Positions 5,661 to 6,696 of a stretch of DNA of 6,696 nucleotides are shown here, piece by piece. How positions within the stretch are numbered: position 1 is the stretch's first letter; each line of letters opens with the position of its first letter. A program made the position numbers and the translations under genes. Origin of the DNA: CAYPHA01 sp964410215 (lineage in GTDB: Bacteria > Calditrichota > Calditrichia > Calditrichales > CAYPHA01); NCBI GenBank assembly GCA_964410215.1, contig CAYPHA010000132.1:1-6696 (forward strand), written 5' to 3'. The notes below the pieces were generated by a model. That model searched no databases. It was not told the origin of the DNA and saw only the letters and a list, made by a program, of their open reading frames with translations.

Positions 5661-6696
5661 ATGCGCAAATGGTTACTTTTACTCGTTTTTAGCTCTATTC
5701 TGTTCACCCAATCCCTGACAGCGGGTACCACCGGAAAGATTGCCGGCATCATTACGGATGCGTCAACCGGTGATCCCTTACCCGGTGTCAATGTATTGGT
5801 GGACGGAACCGTTCTTGGTGCCGCAACCGATCTGGAAGGATATTATGTCATCCTCAATGTGCCGCCGGGTGTCTACACCATCAAAATCAACTATATCGGC
5901 TACCAGACCGTCAGCATCAACGATGTGCGTGTCAATGTTGATTTCACAACCCGGCTCAATCACGCTCTCCGGGAAGCGACTCTGGAGACGGATGTAATCG
6001 AAGTGATCGGAGAACGCAACCCGCTGGTCCGGCAGGATTTAACGAATACTCAGGTTGCCGTCACTTCCGAAACCATTGATGAACTCCCTGTGCAGAATAT
6101 CAGCGACGTCATTGCTCTGCAGGCCGGCGTCGTGGTCGATAACAGCGGCGCCCTTCATATCCGCGGCGGACGTTCCAACGAGATCGCCTATCAGGTAAAC
6201 GGATTGTCCATCAACAATCCCTTTAACAACAGCCAGGGTGTCGGACTGGCAACTAACGCCATTGAAGAAGTCTCTGTTTCGGCGGGTACGTTCAGCGCCG
6301 AATACGGAAATGCCCTTAGCGGGGTTATCAATTTTGTAACCAAAGACGGTGGAAACAACTACGACGGCAGTCTCAAAGCATGGATTGGTGACCATCTCAG
6401 CGGCAATGATGATATTTTTTACAACATCGACGAAATCGATCCGTTGAATACCATGCGCATGGAATGGACACTGGGCGGGCCCGTACCGCTGTTCAATAAA
6501 AAAGTCACTTTCTTTACCTCCGGGGTTCTGCGCAGCGACAAGGGACACCTTTACGGCATTCGCGTCTACAAACCGGAAGATCAGCTTTTTATCGACGGTG
6601 ACAGGGTGCAGGTGGATCCGTTCGGAGAAACGTATACAGCCGGACCAAATGGTACGATCGCCAAACAAACGAACCCGGATAACCGGGGAGCCAGCG
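5661..6696 (+). CDS. TonB-dependent outer-membrane receptor, N-terminal part (runs off window)
   Basis: The frame is open from ATG 5661 to the window end, giving the first 345 residues; the stop lies outside. Residues 1-21 form a Sec signal peptide. Residues 25-100 (GKIAGIITDASTGDPLPGVNV, then GYYVILNVPPGVYTI and YIGYQTV) are a carboxypeptidase-regulatory-like beta-sandwich, common at the N-terminus of FCB-group receptors. ETDVIEVIGER (109-119) sits where a TonB box is expected. Residues about 120-228 are the plug, with LHIRGGRSNEIAYQVNGLSI (165-184) and GTFSAEYGNALSGVINFVTK (209-228); the barrel begins after this (LGGPVP at 271-276). Such receptors use proton-motive force through TonB-ExbB-ExbD to import bound substrates; the substrate cannot be told from this part. 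The ribosome site is a modest GAGG nine nt upstream. It is divergent from the FG-GAP gene, and there is no SusD homologue in view. Confidence 0.92.
   Translation, partial: MRKWLLLLVFSSILFTQSLTAGTTGKIAGIITDASTGDPLPGVNVLVDGTVLGAATDLEGYYVILNVPPGVYTIKINYIGYQTVSINDVRVNVDFTTRLNHALREATLETDVIEVIGERNPLVRQDLTNTQVAVTSETIDELPVQNISDVIALQAGVVVDNSGALHIRGGRSNEIAYQVNGLSINNPFNNSQGVGLATNAIEEVSVSAGTFSAEYGNALSGVINFVTKDGGNNYDGSLKAWIGDHLSGNDDIFYNIDEIDPLNTMRMEWTLGGPVPLFNKKVTFFTSGVLRSDKGHLYGIRVYKPEDQLFIDGDRVQVDPFGETYTAGPNGTIAKQTNPDNRGAS

Noticed and set aside
6039..6668. A 209-codon open frame on the minus strand
   Set aside because: It is fully antisense to the TonB receptor plug, whose family motifs are unmistakable; the antisense translation shows no domain and has no ribosome site that I can see.

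Overview
The window reads as chromosomal DNA from a Gram-negative member of the FCB superphylum, more like the Ignavibacteria, Calditrichaeota or KSB1 side than classical Bacteroidia. Three separate proteins end in a type IX secretion system (T9SS) type A sorting domain with the YPNPFNP motif, and a TonB-dependent receptor with an N-terminal carboxypeptidase-regulatory-like domain follows. This placement is an inference from protein style; there is no rRNA or marker gene in the window. The genes are moderately GC-rich, while the gaps between them, especially 5250-5660, are very AT-rich.

Layout: (1) 2-388, plus strand, is the C-terminal end of a secreted protein with a T9SS tail, cut by the window edge. 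(2) 404-1675, plus strand, starts 15 nt later and is probably co-transcribed. It is an exported serine hydrolase of the class A beta-lactamase/penicillin-binding fold, with SxxK, SDN and KxG motifs but no obvious equivalent of the lactamase general base Glu166. (3) 1676-1781 separates convergent genes and holds an AT-rich 20-bp inverted repeat with a T-rich exit on the minus strand. (4) 1782-3284, minus strand, is a secreted beta-propeller-like protein with a T9SS tail. (5) 3285-3437 holds a roughly 100-bp imperfect palindrome that shares a 15-base core with the repeat in 1676-1781. (6) 3438-5249, minus strand, is a secreted FG-GAP/VCBS-type protein with five DxDxDG calcium-binding loops and a T9SS tail. 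(7) 5250-5660 is an AT-rich divergent regulatory gap. (8) 5661 to the window end, plus strand, is the first 345 residues of a TonB-dependent receptor (signal peptide, regulatory-like domain, plug, start of the barrel).

Taken together the window is a cell-envelope and surface region. Two tailed propeller-type proteins lie head-to-tail, and the upstream one is divergent from an outer-membrane receptor. The tailed proteins should cross the inner membrane by Sec and the outer membrane by T9SS, which is not encoded here. A working partnership between the propeller proteins and the receptor is plausible from position but not shown by the sequence. I see no CRISPR array, tRNA, rRNA, transposase or phage gene. 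The most unusual items are the non-canonical serine hydrolase and the pair of related intergenic palindromes.
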